Shown here: positions 48,164-60,566 of the stretch, piece by piece | Numbering within the stretch: the first letter of the stretch is position 1 | Layout of the letters: each line of letters opens with the position of its first letter | Source of the DNA: Malus domestica | Taxonomy: Eukaryota > Streptophyta > Magnoliopsida > Rosales > Rosaceae | NCBI RefSeq assembly: GCF_042453785.1 | Contig: NC_091677.1 | Span: 5,117,501-5,181,500 of the forward strand | Reading direction: 5' to 3' | Length of the DNA stretch: 64,000 nt | The notes under the pieces: generated by a model | The model's database searches: none | Seen by the model: only the letters and a program-made list of their open reading frames with translations | What the model was told of the DNA's origin: nothing | Position numbers and translations under genes: made by a program

Positions 48164-49531
48164 CCTAGAAGAGTCAAAGTGGGAAGAGGAAGAAAGAAGG
48201 GAGAAACTGAAAAATGGTTGCCGTTAGTCGTTGGAGAAATGTAAAGAGGTAAATATATTGTGTTCCGAGAACTCCGGAGGCGGAGTCGGGTCGGGTCGAG
48301 TGGCTGAGGCCCTCATGCGTGTCACACGCACGCAGCTGCCTTCTAAATCAATGAAAATTTCAAACCCCCCCCCCCCTCCTTTTCCACCAAAAATTTATGT
48401 ATCTCTATTTTTGTTTAGGATGTGTTTTTACTACCAAACTCACTTATGTTTAGTAAAATTATCATCTCAACAATTAGTAATTTTTGAAATTTCACTTTAA
48501 AGTTTCGTCCCTTTTTGTCATGTGTCGTTTATTTGAGAAAAACAACTTAGACGACTATCGTCAATGGAAATGTCAAAATTATTATAGTCAGATTATAATG
48601 GATGGCTGATATGGTAATTTGGAACCTTATGTCAAATTTTGTGTTTCTCTAACCAAATTGTCAAATATTATTTTCTTATTAATATATAGCTTTAAATGGT
48701 TGTATTTATTAAAAAAAAATTGTTGAAATGTTAGTGTAATAAGAGACACACCATTAAGCTAATAAAAAATAAATTTGACGCTATTGTCAAATTTGACATC
48801 TAATCACAAAGGTTTCAAATTCAGTCAGTAAACAACACTTCGGTTAGAAAAGTTTTTGATGTCAAATACGTATGTGGCATTTCCACCTAGAATCATCATG
48901 TAAAGTCTTTTGCCAATAAAACAAAGACATTTGAATAAAAAAACTTACACATTTATTTTATGGCCACAATACTATGTACTCGTTTCGTATAAGTTTTTAC
49001 TGGAAAAGACTTTAGAGGGGGAAAATAAGTATTCCTATTATGCATTTTCCCTTCTAATTTTTTGGTCAAATGTGCCACTCGAGAATCGAGATTAGCTCTC
49101 CTTGACTTTTAAGGTGCGTGGCGTGGGTGCGGTTGGTGAAGCCTGAAGAAAAAAGGCGGTGGAAGAAGTTGAAAACGTCGGCAGGGCATCCATAAAGCCC
49201 CGACGTGCGAGTGCAATTGCCTTCTCCTTCTCCAAAGACGCAAGCTTTTGATAAAATTACAGTCTTTACAGGCAGACAGGTAACGTAAGTACTTCGCAAC
49301 TTCGAATGAAGGCATCAAATCGTTCTAATTTATTAGATTCATATGTTTCGTCAATCGTTGTATTTTAATTTGTATGGATGTGTTGGTTGATGTTAAAACT
49401 GTTAAAAATGATATGAAATCTGAGTTAATTGGGTGACTTTTGATGTCAAAATTGCCGGCGGGAATTGTTCTTACTGGTTACTGCCGTTAATTTTGTGTTG
49501 TTTGTGTTTGATTTCGTGCAGAAATAGAAAC
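47991..49531. promoter_or_regulatory. Divergent promoter region, RCC1 / DsbA-like
   Basis: About 1.5 kb between two divergent ATGs. On the RCC1 side lies a (GA)n tract at 48117-48161, which is CT on the RCC1 sense strand and probably in its 5' UTR. Near 48250-48350 there is a GC-rich stretch, then C10 at about 48366. The DsbA side has a GC-richer stretch at 49110-49280, probably its non-coding first exon. A likely 5' UTR intron acceptor (cgtgcag) lies at 49520, just before its ATG. The middle (48400-49060) is AT-rich. Confidence 0.45.
48117..48161. repeat. (GA)n microsatellite near the RCC1 start
   Basis: 45 bp of GA repeat, 127 bp upstream of the RCC1 ATG. On the gene's sense strand this is CT, as in the two MADS genes. 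The surrounding reading frame (47772-48227) is antisense to RCC1 exon 1 and not real. Confidence 0.85.
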
Positions 49532-51358
49532 ATGGCTGGTGTGTCGGCTGGGAAGAAGCTCATTCAAATTGACATCGTGTCGGATACGGTGTGCCCGTGG
49601 TGCTTTGTGGGCAAGAGAAATCTTGAAAAAGCTTTTGAGGCATCTCGTGATCGATTCGACTTTGAGGTTCTCTGTTTTTCCTTGTGTTGTTTGTTGTTGT
49701 TGTTGATGTTGATGCTGTTGTTTTTTTTCCTTCACCATGTTGATGTTGTTGTTGTTGTTGCTTTTGTTTAAAAGCTGTTTTTGACAACCAGAAGCTCTTC
49801 TAACCACGTTTGGTAGGAAAACATAAAAGTATTTCTAGGTCGTAGGAGCGCTTTCTAGCAGACGCACTTGATATTTTTGATAAAAATTTTAGCGTGTTTG
49901 TGTTTCTAGTAAACCCACTTATAGTGAAAGCGCTTATGAGCATAAGCGCATCCTGCAAAAGAAGTACCAAACGGACCCTAAGTGTATATAAGTTGTTGGC
50001 TTTGTGCTGTGCCATGATTCCATCCTAAATTGTTGTCACTGTATATGAACTTTTCAGGTTAGATGGCATCCATTCCAACTTAATCCCAATGCGCCTAAAG
50101 AAGGCGTTGATAAGAGAAGTTATTATGAGGAAAAATTTGGGACTAATAGGTCGAAACAAATGGAGGCTCGGATGGCAGAGGTATCGCTGCAATTCTATTC
50201 TATGAATCACCTGTACATACAGAACACTGAAATACATGTTTAGTCAATCCAGTCACTCACTGTCCCCTTTGACAATTGCAGATTTTCCGAAGCCACGGCC
50301 TGGAATATAACCTGTCCGGGCTCACGTAAGTGTAAAGGATACTTCTTTTTTGTCCTTTTCCATTGTTTCGCTGATTCCAAATTCGTAATGGAGGGAAAGC
50401 CCGGAAAAGCTTTTGTTAGAACTTGGATTGCAGTTTAGGTATTATGTTATTAACATTGTGTCGAAATTGTACAGTGGAAGTACTCTAGATAGCCACAGGC
50501 TTATCTATTTTGCTGGGCTTCAAGGGCATGATAAGCAACACGCTCTTGTGGCTGAACTATTTCTTGGATACTTCACACAGGCAAAATACATCGGGGACAG
50601 GTAATTGAGCAAAGTTTCGGACCAGTTTTTCATGACTTCACATCTGTATGCCTTAAGGGTTGTATTTAGTGATTTCTTCTCTTGTATACTTTGTGATACG
50701 CGTTAAATGTTGTGAACCCCTTTCATTCTAAGATGAACAAGATAAGCAGTTTTTATGGGAGAACAAACGATGTAGAAGTAAATGCTTTTACATCCTTAAA
50801 TCTGAATTTAAGAGGCACAATTCAAATATTTGCAATTTGGATACAGGGAATTTCTTCTGGAAAGTGCTCAAAAGGTTGGAGTAGAAGGGGCAGCAGAGTT
50901 TCTTGAAGACCCCAACAATGGGCTCAATGAGGTTTGTTTACTGATTCCTTCGTGTTGCTATTATTTGCCAAGTTAACAAATGAGAACAGAATGTAGATTC
51001 GAAGATCAACTGATTCAACTTACAAGATTCTGTTTTTATGTACCTGGAGAGTAAATCTGACTAGAATTAGAAACAACCTTCTGTATTTTCGATATATCTG
51101 ATGTTGCTCGTTATGATAAAATGAAGGTCAATGAAGAGCTCGAGAAGTACACAAGAAACATCAATGGAGTCCCACATTTTTTGGTGAGTGATGAAAACTC
51201 ACATAAATGAATATGGAACTCTTGTTGGATTAGCTTAATAGATGCTGTACTTATGAATCCTTTGGTTCTTTCGACAGTTTAACAATGGAAAGCTTGCGTT
51301 AAGTGGCGGTCAACCGCCCGAGGTGTTCTTGAGAGCTTTTGAAGCAGCCACAAAGTGA
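49532..51358 (+). CDS. DsbA/FrnE-like thioredoxin-fold oxidoreductase
   Basis: Protein of 216 aa. Exons: 49532-49666, 50058-50180, 50282-50325, 50475-50600, 50847-50931, 51127-51183, 51278-51358, with all junctions in frame. The thioredoxin-fold start IQIDIVSDTVCPWCFVGKRN carries the CPWC active site at C21-C24. A helical insert contains RWHPFQLNPNAP and RLIYFAGLQGHDKQHALVAE. The cis-proline region is NGVPHF (P187) and the end GGQPPEVFLRAFEAATK. This is the DSBA-like domain (FrnE/2-hydroxychromene-2-carboxylate isomerase-like group) found as a single soluble protein in plants and bacteria. There is no signal peptide, so a cytosolic location is likely. The substrate is unknown. The ATG follows a probable 5' UTR intron. 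A decayed tandem copy lies just downstream. Intron 1 carries a MITE at 49779-49982. Confidence 0.9.
49779..49982. mobile_element. hAT-like MITE, copy 4 (DsbA-like intron 1)
   Basis: Contains ccacgtttggtaggaaaac and ends agaagtaccaaacggaccct. Inner words gagcgctttctagcagacg and cgcttatgagcataagcg pair loosely. Related to copies at 9957, 21028 and 39478. Confidence 0.5.
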
Positions 51359-52107
51359 TGGAACCTTACATATACGAGCTTTCGCTCTCCATCTCCAATA
51401 AGAATCCAACCTTGGAAATATATTTTCAATACATATGAGTAATTTTCATCATGTTTGAGTGTGAATCGTGAACCTTATTTTTCACATGATGTAATAATGC
51501 CAATGGTGGCAATGGTTTGTTTATATATGTCTATCCATGTGACACCCGGTTTTCTCTTTTTCCTTTATTTTGTTCTTGGTTATAGATCGCGGTGTTTTCA
51601 CGAATCATATCGCTAGTAAGATTAAAATGCTTGAATTTTGACAATTTTTTTTGTTAGAAAAATTACGACAACTGCAAGTCTGCAACGCCCACATCTATAT
51701 CAATAGACAAACTTTGAAAGTCGTTTGAAAAACATTATTTGGGCCTTTTTTTCTTCATACAGATGATATCAAGGAGGAGGAATCGAAACAAATACTCGGT
51801 CAAAAGATTACATGTTATAAACGCTTGAACTACAAGTCGCTTGTGGAGTTATATTTCCATTTCATCACATCATGCCACAATATACTAGCTAGGTCAAAAT
51901 TTTGTTTACATGAAAACTCAAACTTAAAAAGGCATGTGAGCTACGTGGTAGGTTGTAAAACTCTCAAACGTGCGAAAGTCCACAAGGTTGTCCGAAACCC
52001 ACTACGCCACGTGGCAGTTTTCATGAACAACTTTGAAACAAAAACATCATCAAATCCCCGTACCCTTTGATTTATCTTTTGCATGCACATTTCAATCAAT
52101 ATTAAAC
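51359..52107. other. Spacer between DsbA-like gene and its broken copy
   Basis: 3' flank of the functional gene, then AT-rich DNA. From about 51940 there are two ccacgtgg/ctacgtgg G-box-like sites (51943 and 52009), which may be the old promoter of the duplicate. Confidence 0.4.
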
Positions 52108-53085
52108 ATGGCTAGAAGGAAAAAGCCTGTTGAAATTGATGTAGTTGCAGACACTGTGTGTCCGTGGTGCTTTGTGGCTAAAAGAAATCTGGACAAAGCT
52201 CTGGACCTCTGGTGGCAGGTAACGATCGATACGAGTTCGAGCTCCGGTGGCGTCGGTATCAACTCGATCGCGATGCGCCTTAAATAGGCACTCACAAGAG
52301 TATTATGCGAAAAAGCTCGGCAAAGATGTGTCCGAAGTTTCAAGTCACGTCTCAAATGTAAGAAGTCAAGCACCGAGAAATCTCAATGCATAAATATATA
52401 CAAAGAGGGAGGAGGGAACCCTAGTTTATTTGAAGTACAGCCTCAAAGGGCACCCTATAAATTGTATTTCAGTGATCTGAATCGTCTAAAACAAGTGCAG
52501 AGGAAATACTTTAGACAGTCACAAGCTTATATGTTTTGGTGGGCAACAAGATCATGATAAGCAACATGATCTTGTCGATGAGATTTGTCTTGGATACTTC
52601 ACAGAGGGGGAACACATTGGGGAGAGGTAGAAACTTAGTTTTGAGACCCTTTTATTTTTATTTTTTATGACTTAGGAGGTAAAAGGTATTTGCAATTTGA
52701 TTGCAAGGATTTTTTTCTGCAATGTGCTCAACGAGGTCTGTTCTTCGAGATATTTTGTCATACGACCAGAGATATATCATTTCCTTCCTATATCTCTCGT
52801 CACAAAACCATTGCGTCATGAGAGAGAAATAGACGATTGTGATTTAATGCTGACCTTGCTTGTTATGATAAAATGAAGGTAAAGGAAGAGCTCAAGAAGT
52901 ACTTGGAGTAAAAGGAATCCCATATTTTGTCGTGGGTGATGAAAACTTCACATCCCATAAAAATGTATAACTCGTTTGATAACCATTTCGGTAATTTTTT
53001 GGGGCAGATTATTGGAAAGGAAGAGTTGAGTGTTGCTCCGCCAACTAAGGTCTTTCTGGCTGCTTTCGAATCAGCCACAAAATGA
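52108..53085 (+). pseudogene. Decayed tandem copy of the DsbA-like gene
   Basis: The ATG and active-site stretch survive (EIDVVADTVCPWCFVAKRNL), then the frame is lost. Sequence matching the end of exon 1 (cgatacgagttcgag) runs straight into sequence matching exon 2 (ctccggtgg..) with no intron 1 between them. That frame holds a stop and a shift after about 60 codons. Pieces like exon 4 (ggaaatactttagacagtca.., gatacttcacagagg) at 52500-52628, exon 5 (truncated, about 52706-52735), exon 6 (about 52877-52940, with a stop) and exon 7 (about 53007-53085, ending in the same SATK-type tail) follow in order. The other introns are shortened but present. No single frame can give the full protein. Confidence 0.85.
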
Positions 53086-53721
53086 TACAACTTCACATCT
53101 CGAAGCATTCACTATGTAGCTCCAACAAGAATACGCAACCTTGGAAACATGTTTTAAATGCTGATCAATTTTCTTTTGTTCAACAATTTTGTATGTTGTA
53201 TTAGTGGTGTTAATGACAATTGCTAATCAAGCGAAATCACATGTGAATGTGCGATCTTGATTTACAGTCTAATAACATGTCAAATATTTCTGCATATAAC
53301 TATCCCAATATGTATCCTTATTTATCCCGCTTTTAATTTTATCCGATATGAAAACATTCATCTGCATTAAGTATTTTGGAGCGCTAGTAACAATTCCCGA
53401 TATATAATTAGGCTAATGTTGTTCGGTCTTTCTAATCTGATGTGAGATTTAAGAGATGCCATTAAGGGAGAAAGAAGTGAAAAGTTAAATCATAATTTAA
53501 CCTTCTACTCCACAGAAGACAATTACTGCTCAATGACCACAGTAATGCAAGAACTCATATGGAATGAATATTTACTCACAAGTTCTCAGAAATCAAGTTT
53601 ATATGTACCATCAATTGACACTTTTCGACATGTGGTATTCACAATGAAAATCACTTCCTTGGTGTTCTCTCTCTTCCGAAGTTGTTGGATTCATCAACGA
53701 CGCAAACCTTTTCGATCGCGA

Positions 53722-55587
53722 TTAAGTCGTTTCATCGAATACCATCACCTACAAAGCGAAACATATAAATCCACAGTCAAAATACAGGTTGCAGGAGAAA
53801 AGCAACTTGCTTTATAACTATTTGTCATATCAGATGAAAAGCTTAGAGAAATAACTTTAGGATTGACTTCTAATTTTTTAATTGACCGTATGAATATGCA
53901 GCATATAATCGACAGTACAAAACCAAATTGCTTGATCGAGCAGCTCGAGTCCATGTGTGTTGGTGAGGGAGAAGGATATTCGAGTACTTCAGGACCAAAA
54001 ATAAATAGTTAAAACATGCATAGCAATATATCGGCGATGGTGGAATTTTCCTATAACATAAGTAACACAAATACTTGACTGGAGTTGAAAGCTAAAAGCC
54101 GTCGCTACCTACAGATTATCATCATTATGAAAGAAAATGTTACCTTGCCACAAACAGGACAGCTTTCACTTCTCTCCATCCATTCATATATACAACCAAG
54201 GTGAAAATGATGAGAGCATTTTGTTATTATTTTTGGGTTTTCGTGTGTGTATTCTGCATAAATGGCAACAGAAAAAACATGAGAATTTAGATATCAGAAG
54301 TTATATACCATAAGGGTACACTTTCCAGAATCATAAACCAATCAACATTGCAACAAATATTGCAAATCCACTTAAGTGTGTTTAAGTCTCTTTCCAATCT
54401 TCGTGCCAAATTATTGGAGCGCAATTTCTAGGGGAGCAGAGCAAAGGCAACATGAAAATGTACCATTTACGTATGTAATTGAGTTGATTCAATTTGGTAA
54501 GCAAACACGTGCAATTAACAGAGTCCAAATAGGACCGTCATCATTCATGTTTGTGTACTTTCAAGTGGAAATGACCATCAGATCCACAAAAAAGTCAACA
54601 TGAAGAAACTCTGCTACTACAGATTGAGGAAGAAGGACAAACACCGGTCAAAGAAAAATTACCTTCAAGACATGTTGGACAAACATCCTCGTCCTCTGAT
54701 GATGAATAGAAGTTCCCAATTCCAGTTGTAGCTTTGGCCGATGAGAATTTCATTGAGGACTTGGAACGATGTTCTTTTGACCCATCTTCACAAGTAGAGC
54801 CATTCCATTTTTCTCCTGTACTCAAACTTTCAGAATCTGCATCGGTATCACTTCTTAGAGGTTCAGCCTCCTCATGAGAGTGACTTGAGCCCTTCTCCCG
54901 CCTAGAAATCAACCCATCGCGCTGCAAGCGAATGTATCTGGGGTCAGCATCATAAGGCAAGGGCCTTGGAGGCGAACGATACATGTCAGATAAGGAGTTG
55001 TCAAGTGATGCTGAGGAGTTCATTGATGCAGCCCCCTGAATGGATGAGGGGATCGAATGCACTTCCCCTCTTCTGAATAGTGATGTATACTGCAAAATAT
55101 GGGAAGATAACAGGTTATACTTCCATCTTGAAGAAAGTTTTTATCATCAATATAAATATCTTAATAATCATCCATTTTAGTTTTTATAAGCTTCAAAACT
55201 TCTAACAGTGAGCAACTGCCTAATTGAAAATCAAAAGTAAATTAGAAAAACGGTTTTTCGTTTGCTCCAGCAAAATATTCACAGGGTTGCCAATGCAATA
55301 GCAGATAAGTGAGGGCACAAAAGCAGCACTGTCTCCAGCATAATTACAGATAAACAAAAATACTAATGTTGAATGTATTATGCATTCTAAACATATGGAA
55401 CTTGGAAAACACATAAGGACAAAAAAGAAGAAGAATTAGTTCAGTAATGAGGATGACAAAGGCATACCACATTTAGAAAGTTCTGAAGAAAGCAATTAAG
55501 ACAGGCACAGTCCCTATATGCAGAACTGTTCGGATTCACATAATCTTCAAAATCCTCAGAATTCAAACAACAACATACAGAACCCAT
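53722..55587 (-). CDS. RING-H2 E3 ubiquitin ligase (At3g02290-like)
   Basis: Protein of 227 aa on the minus strand. Coding exons in order: 55587-55468, 55089-54663, 54253-54144, 53748-53722. The N terminus MGSVCCCLNSEDFEDYVNPN is glycine-2/cysteine-rich, so myristoylation or palmitoylation is likely. The middle is Ser- and acid-rich with SPPRPLPYDADPRYIRLQRDG. A C-terminal RING-H2 has C178, C181, C195, H197, H200, C203, C214 and C217 (CPTCLE..CSHHFHLGCIYEWMERSESCPVC), and the end is VMVFDETT. This matches the plant family of RHB1A/At3g02290-type ligases. The RING recruits an E2 for ubiquitin transfer, and the target is unknown. A donor at 56690 (cag/gtactt on the minus strand) suggests one or more introns in the 5' UTR reaching about 56950. 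The last exon codes only nine codons. Confidence 0.92.
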
Positions 55588-57102
55588 TGTGCCAGCTTCA
55601 AAATAAGTCTCCGCAACAATTCCACACTCTCATCAACCGAAACCAATCAAGTTCCACTTGTGCATTAATCAATAGAACGCTAGGAGCAATAACTGTACTT
55701 TGACAAGTACAAGAGAGGACACAAAGCTCGCAGAAGTCCCACTGCCTCTGCGGACTGGTACCCTCCCTCTTCTATTTAACAATGTCGGATGCCTTTTCTG
55801 GTTTTGGTTTAACTTACGGTTATATTCTTCACCTGCGAAATAGAATACAATAATGTTCAAGTTTTGAACAACAATATCGACAAGAGAAAACGCTACAACT
55901 GAAGAGAGCTATCTAAACAAATTCACTAGCCAAATTAACTAAAGCGCAAAACATAAGCATTCCATGTTGATCAGTTTAGTGGTACAGAGAGTTCATACAT
56001 TTAAAGTAAATCAATTAAGTCACCGTCATGTTTCCTGCGAAAGATCGTAGCACCTAATCAAATGCAGCTATATAATCCCATGACTTGAAAAATAAGGAAA
56101 CATAGAAAATTTCAGAAGGTACTGAAGATTATAAAGTCACACCAAAGAGATATTTTTAGATACAAATCCCCCACATCTATTAAGAAAGCAACCATCTTTT
56201 TTGTTCCTCACCCTTTCTCTAGTATGGTGAGGAAGAAAGGCATATCAACCAACAGAAAAATTCACAGAAAAGTGAAGGTCAAGTCAGTTAATCCAAAACA
56301 TTTTAAAAACTAAAACACCATAATTTGGGTAAGGAAAATACGCAGCTATCCTAATTTTTCAAAAATAAAAGGATTAATAGGAAGATCAACCTGGAAAACA
56401 CATAAACCAATGTAATTAGACAGACCCTTTTGCAAAAATCAAATCTTGGAACATCCAAAAGGTTCAAAAAACAAAACCCAATTGCAAAATTCAAATTTGC
56501 AGCAATCAGAATGTTCATGGAATAAAACCCATCACCAGAAAAAAAAAAAAGCAAATAAATAAAAAATAAAACTCCTTTTGCAGATACAATTCAATCCTGA
56601 AGCAATCAGAAGATTCAAAAACACTGCAGAAAGCAAATAAATTTCAGAAACAAAATTACAGATACATAGATTTTCAAATTAAAAAGTACCTGAGAGAGGT
56701 GGGAAGGAAGTGGAAGGAGAGAGATGGAAATTGATCTTGGTGGGTGGACAGAGACAGGTGCACCAAGGAATCGGAAAATTCAGTAGAATTAGGAATTGGA
56801 TGATTGGATAAATAAGAAAATTCGAAAATCGGGTGCTAAATTTGGGTGAGTGGGTTAAGAAATTGGGATTTCGAATTTGTCAAAATTGTGTTGGATTTGT
56901 ACTTGGATTTTGGATTTTCTGGTGATGGGAGCTATGAATGCGCGGAATTTTAAAGTCACCTCCTTTAATCTTTCCTCTTTTAACTTTAATGATGATGTCC
57001 CCTTCCTAAACTAAATATAAAATAAATGGTTAAAAATATACGTATTGATAGAACCTTAATTACCAACGTCACTATCCACATTCATTTTTATTTCTTCTAT
57101 AT
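55588..57102 (-). promoter_or_regulatory. 5' UTR introns and promoter of the RING gene
   Basis: There is a probable non-coding first exon at about 56691-56950 (purine-rich ctctccttcc on the gene strand) with a good donor at 56690. A good acceptor (ttcgcag/gtgaag) lies near 55837. The DNA between is AT-rich intron. No other gene-like frame is seen. The region upstream of 56950 is AT-rich. Confidence 0.45.
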
Positions 57103-57111
57103 TTTTATTAA

Positions 57112-59063
57112 GGATAAATTACATAGTAGCCTCTCAGGTTTGAGGTTTATTGCAATATTATACAACATCTTTAAAACTTTTCACTTTCATACCTCAAGTA
57201 TTATTTTATTTCAATTTCATACAACCGTTACATTTTTCATCCATGGATCTGTTAAATGCTGACGTAGCTGCCACATATATACCATGTGGTTGCCAAATGT
57301 CTGCCACGTGGCAAATAAAATCATTTTTTTTTTTTTTTAAACCTAAAATTGGAAGAAGAAGAAGGAAAAAAAAAAGGGACTGAACCCCTGCAACCCAGAA
57401 GAAGGAGGAGGAAGGAGAAGAAGAGAAGAAAAAATGAGGAGGAGGAGGAGGAGGAGGAGGAGAAGAAGGAGGAGGAAGGAGAAGAAGAGAAGAAGAAAGG
57501 AGGAGGAGGAGGAGGAGGAGGAGGAGGAGGAGAAGAAGGAGGAGGAAGGAGAAAAAGAGAAGAAGAAAGGAGGAGGAGGAGGAGGAGGAGGAGGACCAAA
57601 CCCAGAAGAAGAAGGAGAGGAGGAGGAGGAGGAGGAGGAGGAGGAGGAGGAGGAAGAAGAAGAAGAAGAAGAAGAAGAAGGACCAAACCCAGAAGAAGAA
57701 GGAGGAAGAAGAAGAAAAGAAGAAGAAAGAGGAGGAGGAGGAAGAAGAAGAAGAAGAAGAAAAAAAAGAAAAAAAAAAGACTGAACCCCCTGCAACCCAG
57801 AAGAAGAAGAAAAAAAAAAAGGGACTGAACCCCTGCAACTCACAGGAAGGAGGAGGAAGAAGAAGAAGAGAAGAAGAAAGAGGAAGAGGAGGAAGAAGAA
57901 GAAGAAGAAGGGAAAAAAAAAGGACCGAACCCCCTGCAACCCAGAAGAAGAAGAAAAAAAAAAAAAGGGACCGAACCCCTGCAACCCAAAAAAAGGAGGA
58001 GGAAGAAGAAGAAGAGAAGAAGAAAGAGGAGGAGGAGGAAGAAGAAGAAAAAAAAAGGACCGAACCCAGAAGAAGAAGGAGGAAAAAGAAGAAAAGAATA
58101 AGAAAGAGGATGAGGAGGAAGAAGAAGAAGAAAAAAAAGGACTGAACCCCTGCAACTCAAAAAAAGGAGGAGGAAGAAGAAGAAGAGAAGAAGAAAGAGG
58201 AAGAGGAGGAAGAAGAAGAAGAAGAAGGAAAAAAAAAAAAAAAGACCGAACCCCCTGCAACCCAGAAGAAGAAGGAAGAAGAAGAAGGAAGAAGAAGAAG
58301 GAAGAAGAAGAGGAAGATGAGGAAGAAGAAGAAGAAGAAGGAAAAAAAAAAGGACCAAACCCCCTGCAACCCAGAAGAAGGAGGAAGAAGAATGAGGAAG
58401 AAGAAGAAGAAGAAGAAGAAAAAAGACCGAACCCAGAAGAAGGAGGAGGAAGAAGAAGAAGAGAAGAAGAAAGAGGAGGAGGAGGAAGAAGAAGAAGAAG
58501 AAGAAGGAAAAAAAAAAAAAGGACCGAACCCCCTGCAACCCAGAAGAAGGAGGAAGAAGAAGAGGAAGAGGAGGAAGAAGAAGAAGGACCGAACCCCCTG
58601 CAACCCAGAAGAAGGAGGAAGAAGAAGAAGAAGAAAAAAAAAAGACCGAACCCAGAAGAAGAAGGAGGAAGAAGAAGAAGAGAAGAAGAAAGAGAAGGAG
58701 GAGGAAGAAGAAGAAGAAGAAGAAAAGAAAAAAAAAGGACCGAACCCCTGCAACCCATAAGAAGGAGAAAGAAGAAGAAGAGAAGAATAAAGAGACAAAA
58801 AAAAAAAAAAAAGATATGTGGCAGACAGGTTTTTTAAAAAAAAATTAAAAATTTATTTATTTACCACGTGGCAGACGTTTGGCAGCCACGTGGTATATAT
58901 GTGGCAGCCACGTCAGCATTTAACAGATCCATAAATGGAAAATGTAACGGTTGTAGGAAATTGAAATAAAACAGTACTTGAGGTATGAAAGTGAAATGTT
59001 TTAAAGATGTTGTATAAGATTGCAATAGACCTCAAACCTGAGGGGCTACTATGTAAGTTACCA
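57112..59063. mobile_element. Foldback MULE-type element with homopurine core (9-bp duplication)
   Basis: The left end ggataaattacatagtagcc and the right end, whose complement is ggtaacttacatagtagccc, are long inverted repeats of about 210 bp (57112-57320 and 58850-59063). They contain aggtttgag, catacctcaagta, ggatctgttaaatgctgac and cacgtgg blocks. The 9-bp direct repeat TTTTATTAA flanks it at 57103-57111 and 59064-59072, as for Mutator-like elements. The 1.4-kb interior is almost pure purine on the plus strand (see next). There is no transposase. Long frames on both strands inside it (such as the 471-codon Ser/Phe/Leu one) come from triplet repeats. Confidence 0.85.
57350..58800 (+). repeat. 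Homopurine array with 'accgaaccccctgcaaccc' spacers
   Basis: Runs of gaa, gag, gga and aaa are broken at intervals by short pyrimidine-containing spacers: ctgaacccc, (g)accgaaccc(c)ctgcaaccca gaag, or accaaaccc. About 15 such spacers occur at irregular distances (roughly 60-130 bp). Each unit is spacer, then (gaagaa)n, then (gag)n, then an A run. It is a higher-order tandem repeat, not a gene. Confidence 0.9.
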
Positions 59064-59072
59064 TTTTATTAA

Positions 59073-59983
59073 TTTTCAGCTATTAAATCAAATAACATAA
59101 AAAATATCAATTGTTGTGACAAAGTAGCATGAGCGTATAAAAAGTAAAATTGAGTGTGTGAATACTGAATAGCATTATCCTTGCTTATTTATCTTTTTTA
59201 TTTTATTTTATTTACCAATGGCATGTTTACTTATCATTTACAAAAAAAGTTATCATTTACAAAAAAAGTTGACAAGGTTAGAACATAGGGTTTGTCTGGG
59301 TAAGGAGCACCAAATTACAAGGTCTTTAGGTCAAATGAAGAAAAATTGATCACAAAAGGTTAGATAAGAGAATTTGGAACAAAATTAATCACTGAAATAG
59401 GAAAAATTTGATAGAGATTTGTAAATGATTTATTTCAAGTAGTCATTTGCAGATCCGTATATCTTACATTTTGTAATATTCTGTGGCCATTTATAATCTT
59501 TCCTATCAAACTTTTTGTGGTTTATTTCTTCGTCACTATATATAAGTCCCTAAGAATTTGAAAATTCTTCACCCAAAACATACCAAGGGAACTTAGAAAC
59601 GATAAAGTACAAAATGAAAATTGGATTAACCACTTCCTTTGTTGTTCAATTCTTGTTTTTTGAAGGCATTTGATTAAGACTTACTTTTTTTTTTCTTTTT
59701 CTTATATGCTAGTAAACGTGAGAAGTTAAGAGTTAGAATCATTCTTTTCTCTCTCATACTCATTCTTTATAGTAAATGATTGAAATTGTTCTGATTCCTA
59801 ATTTCTCACACATGAGATATGAAATCTCAAAATACGTATTTCTCACACTACCATTTGCAACCTAATACCTGAAAAATTAGGAAATAGGTTTGAGCATAAA
59901 AAATAGTTGATCTCATTCTCACACTATATTTGTTATTTTTTATTTTCTAATTCACAAATTTTCCATTCCAAATAAGAAACATG
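59073..59983. other. AT-rich spacer
   Basis: Between two mobile elements. It has a tandem tatcatttacaaaaaaagt (about 59234-59270) and no gene-like frame. Confidence 0.5.
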
Positions 59984-59988
59984 CACCT

Positions 59989-60345
59989 TGTTGATGCACA
60001 AAACCGGAGGTTTTTGAACAACGTAAACCCGACCGTGAATCTGCAAGAAAGTAAATAACACAAGATGTATCATGGTTCACCCCAAGGTTTGGGCTACGTC
60101 CACACTGATTATTGTATTTATCTGAGAGGTGAGGGAGAGAACCTCTGAATATGAGAGGGGATGTGACAGGGGTGAGAAGGCTTAAGTAATGGCCTCCCCT
60201 AATTGTGAGGGTGAGAAGTCCTTTTATAGAATAAGGGCTTCTCACTTATTACATATTTGCCCTTTCCTTCATTACATAATTACATTTAAGTCCCCAAGTA
60301 TTTGTACGAGATCTAAATACGAAGGCCCTGAATATGGTATAAACA
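59989..60345 (-). repeat. LTR, left (3' LTR of the element)
   Basis: 357 bp, nearly the same as the right LTR. It contains a TATAAAAGG box on the minus strand (complement of ccttttata at about 60222). Same family as the solo LTR at 11957-12288. Confidence 0.85.
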
Positions 60346-60566
60346 GTAGTCCCCCAAGTCTTCAGTCAAGAGAGTCTTTTGGCTGGAGACTTGAAATTCA
60401 GTCCATGTGTAGGCCGAAGTAACTAGATGTTGTCTTGAACTGATGTTCGATATGAGGCGGTGATCAATCTGAAATTATACTCAACTAGAAGTAGCACATG
60501 TTGCGAGGCTGCTTGGCTCGTGGTTTATGTTGCCTTGGTTGGCTTGGCTTGTGGTGTTGAAGGTGA

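Noticed and set aside
47772-48227. 151-codon frame on the plus strand
   Set aside because: Antisense to RCC1 exon 1 and carried on by the GA microsatellite.
49433-49771. 112-codon frame starting upstream of the DsbA-like ATG
   Set aside because: It runs through the probable 5' UTR intron and past the exon 1 donor into intron 1. The start at 49532 gives the family's usual N terminus.
57206-58798. Very long open frames (up to 471 codons) on both strands
   Set aside because: They arise because the GAA/GGA/AAA triplets lack stops in most frames. The peptides are pure low complexity and the region lies inside a foldback element.
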